Below, piece by piece: positions 63,479-64,000 of a DNA stretch of 64,000 nt (position 1 is the first letter of the stretch; every line of letters begins with the position of its first letter). Both the position numbers and the translations under genes were made by a program. The stretch spans positions 53,357 through 117,356 of the forward strand of contig DAOSNS010000010.1 in the NCBI GenBank assembly GCA_035373625.1. Direction: 5' to 3'. This DNA is from DSWT01 sp035373625. GTDB taxonomy: Bacteria; Chloroflexota; Anaerolineae; B4-G1; SLSP01. The notes under the pieces are model-generated. The model was not told where the DNA came from. It saw nothing but the letters and a program-made list of their open reading frames with translations, and searched no databases.

Positions 63479-63769
63479 ATGGCAGAACCAAGAGGCAGTG
63501 TAGCCGGCATCCATCAGGAGCATCAAGTCAAGTTCTACGGGCTTTCGACGTGTATCTGGTGTCGCAAGACACGCCAGTTCCTCGAAGATGAAAAAGTCGC
63601 CTTCGATTTCGTCTATGTGGATTTGCTGCAAGGCGACGAGCGTGAGGCGGTCAAGGACGAGATTCAAAAGTGGAACCCGCATCTCTCCTTCCCCACCATC
63701 GTCATTGATGAAGCGACATGTGTGGTTGGCTTCAAAACCGATGAGCTAAAGGAGGCATTGGGATTATGA
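63479..63769 (+). CDS. Glutaredoxin family protein
   Basis: A 96-residue thioredoxin-fold protein with FYGLSTCIWCRKTRQFLED; the CxxC-type site is CIWC, and PTIV and GF/FKT... follow. It likely works with the ferredoxin:thioredoxin reductase catalytic subunit encoded next (ATGA overlap). AAGGAG lies before the ATG. Confidence 0.88.
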   Translation: MAEPRGSVAGIHQEHQVKFYGLSTCIWCRKTRQFLEDEKVAFDFVYVDLLQGDEREAVKDEIQKWNPHLSFPTIVIDEATCVVGFKTDELKEALGL

Positions 63770-64000
63770 GCGAATATGCCGTCACGCCGGAACAGGTAGA
63801 AAAGTTGTATCAACGCCTCGACCGCGAGGCGAAAGCCGGAGGCTACAACCTCAATCCCGACAAGTCGTTTACACTGGGATTGGTGGAGAGCCTGCTCATC
63901 AACGAAGCGCGCTACGGCTACTGGGCCTGTCCCTGCCGTCTGGCGGATGGCGTCCGCGAGAAGGACCTCGACATCATCTGCCCGTGCGACTACCGCGATC
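63766..64000 (+). CDS. Ferredoxin:thioredoxin reductase catalytic subunit, 3' end outside
   Basis: The partial frame MSEYAVTPEQVEKLYQRLDR continues to NPDKSFTLGLVESLLINEAR, then CPCRLADG and ICPCDYRD, the CPC and CPC pattern of the [4Fe-4S]-linked active site. It passes electrons from ferredoxin to thioredoxin or glutaredoxin. It overlaps the glutaredoxin gene by 4 bp. The window ends inside the gene. Confidence 0.88.
   Translation, partial: MSEYAVTPEQVEKLYQRLDREAKAGGYNLNPDKSFTLGLVESLLINEARYGYWACPCRLADGVREKDLDIICPCDYRD

Overview
The window looks like chromosomal DNA of a free-living, glycan-degrading bacterium, most likely a member of the Chloroflexota (Anaerolineae-like). Signs are a secreted protein ending in the C-terminal YLPLV-type motif common in that phylum, a DUF2089/DUF4097 pair, DUF2293 and DUF3800 proteins, lipoproteins with TP-rich linkers, and many intergenic tandem or dispersed repeats. 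This assignment is inferred from gene style only; there is no rRNA here. No transposase, integrase, phage gene or CRISPR array was seen.

Layout. 1-3.2 kb: end of an ABC-F ATPase, coaE, and a regulator with two MerR domains. 3.2-5.8 kb: small membrane proteins and the remains of an ABC-2 exporter on either side of an intact RibD-C/DHFR-like reductase gene. 5.9-7.7 kb: a DUF2089-DUF4097 pair behind a strong promoter. 8.0-9.1 kb: a GH130 gene, then a very small RiPP-precursor-like gene with its own promoter and terminator. 9.2-16.4 kb (minus strand): LacI regulator, substrate-binding lipoprotein and an Opp/Dpp-type importer, with a clustered palindromic operator in front of lacI. 16.4-18.6 kb: a 56-bp tandem repeat array, a TPR membrane protein and tRNA-Gly(CCC). 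18.9-25.9 kb: a ThuA-SDR fusion, a leaderless DUF4143 ATPase, GH31, a TumE-like toxin-antitoxin pair and an SpoU methyltransferase. 25.9-38.8 kb: GH38, a large secreted multidomain protein, DgoD-like dehydratase, epimerase, GH27, a lipoprotein and a CE1/PHB-type esterase. 39-42.4 kb: aldo/keto reductase with ferredoxin-like tail, NudC, nucleosidase. 42.6-50.7 kb: a polyphosphate island (CYTH-CHAD, adk, two ppk2, ppk1) interrupted by an AT-richer MvaI/BcnI-type restriction-modification pair. 50.8-55.1 kb: a TPR paralogue, a TPR-AAA ATPase with a 14-fold TTDx repeat, and a lipoprotein. 55.5-64 kb: leuS, DUF2293, PH-like membrane protein, HigA fragment with DUF3800, a candidate antisense-oriented small RNA, an enolase-superfamily dehydratase, vapBC, and a glutaredoxin-ferredoxin:thioredoxin reductase operon cut by the window end.

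Two metabolic themes dominate. The first is plant or microbial glycan breakdown: GH130, GH31, GH38 and GH27 enzymes, sugar-acid dehydratases, an epimerase, and a LacI-linked Opp-type importer that probably carries oligosaccharides. The second is polyphosphate and energy metabolism: PPK1 makes polyphosphate, the PPK2 enzymes and adenylate kinase could return its phosphate to nucleotides, and CYTH-CHAD is a polyphosphate-associated protein.

The least explained items are the RiPP-like gene at 8967-9071, the promoter-to-terminator RNA unit at 61180-61325 (minus strand), the repeat families placed directly in front of start codons, and the small membrane peptide at 4113-4223.
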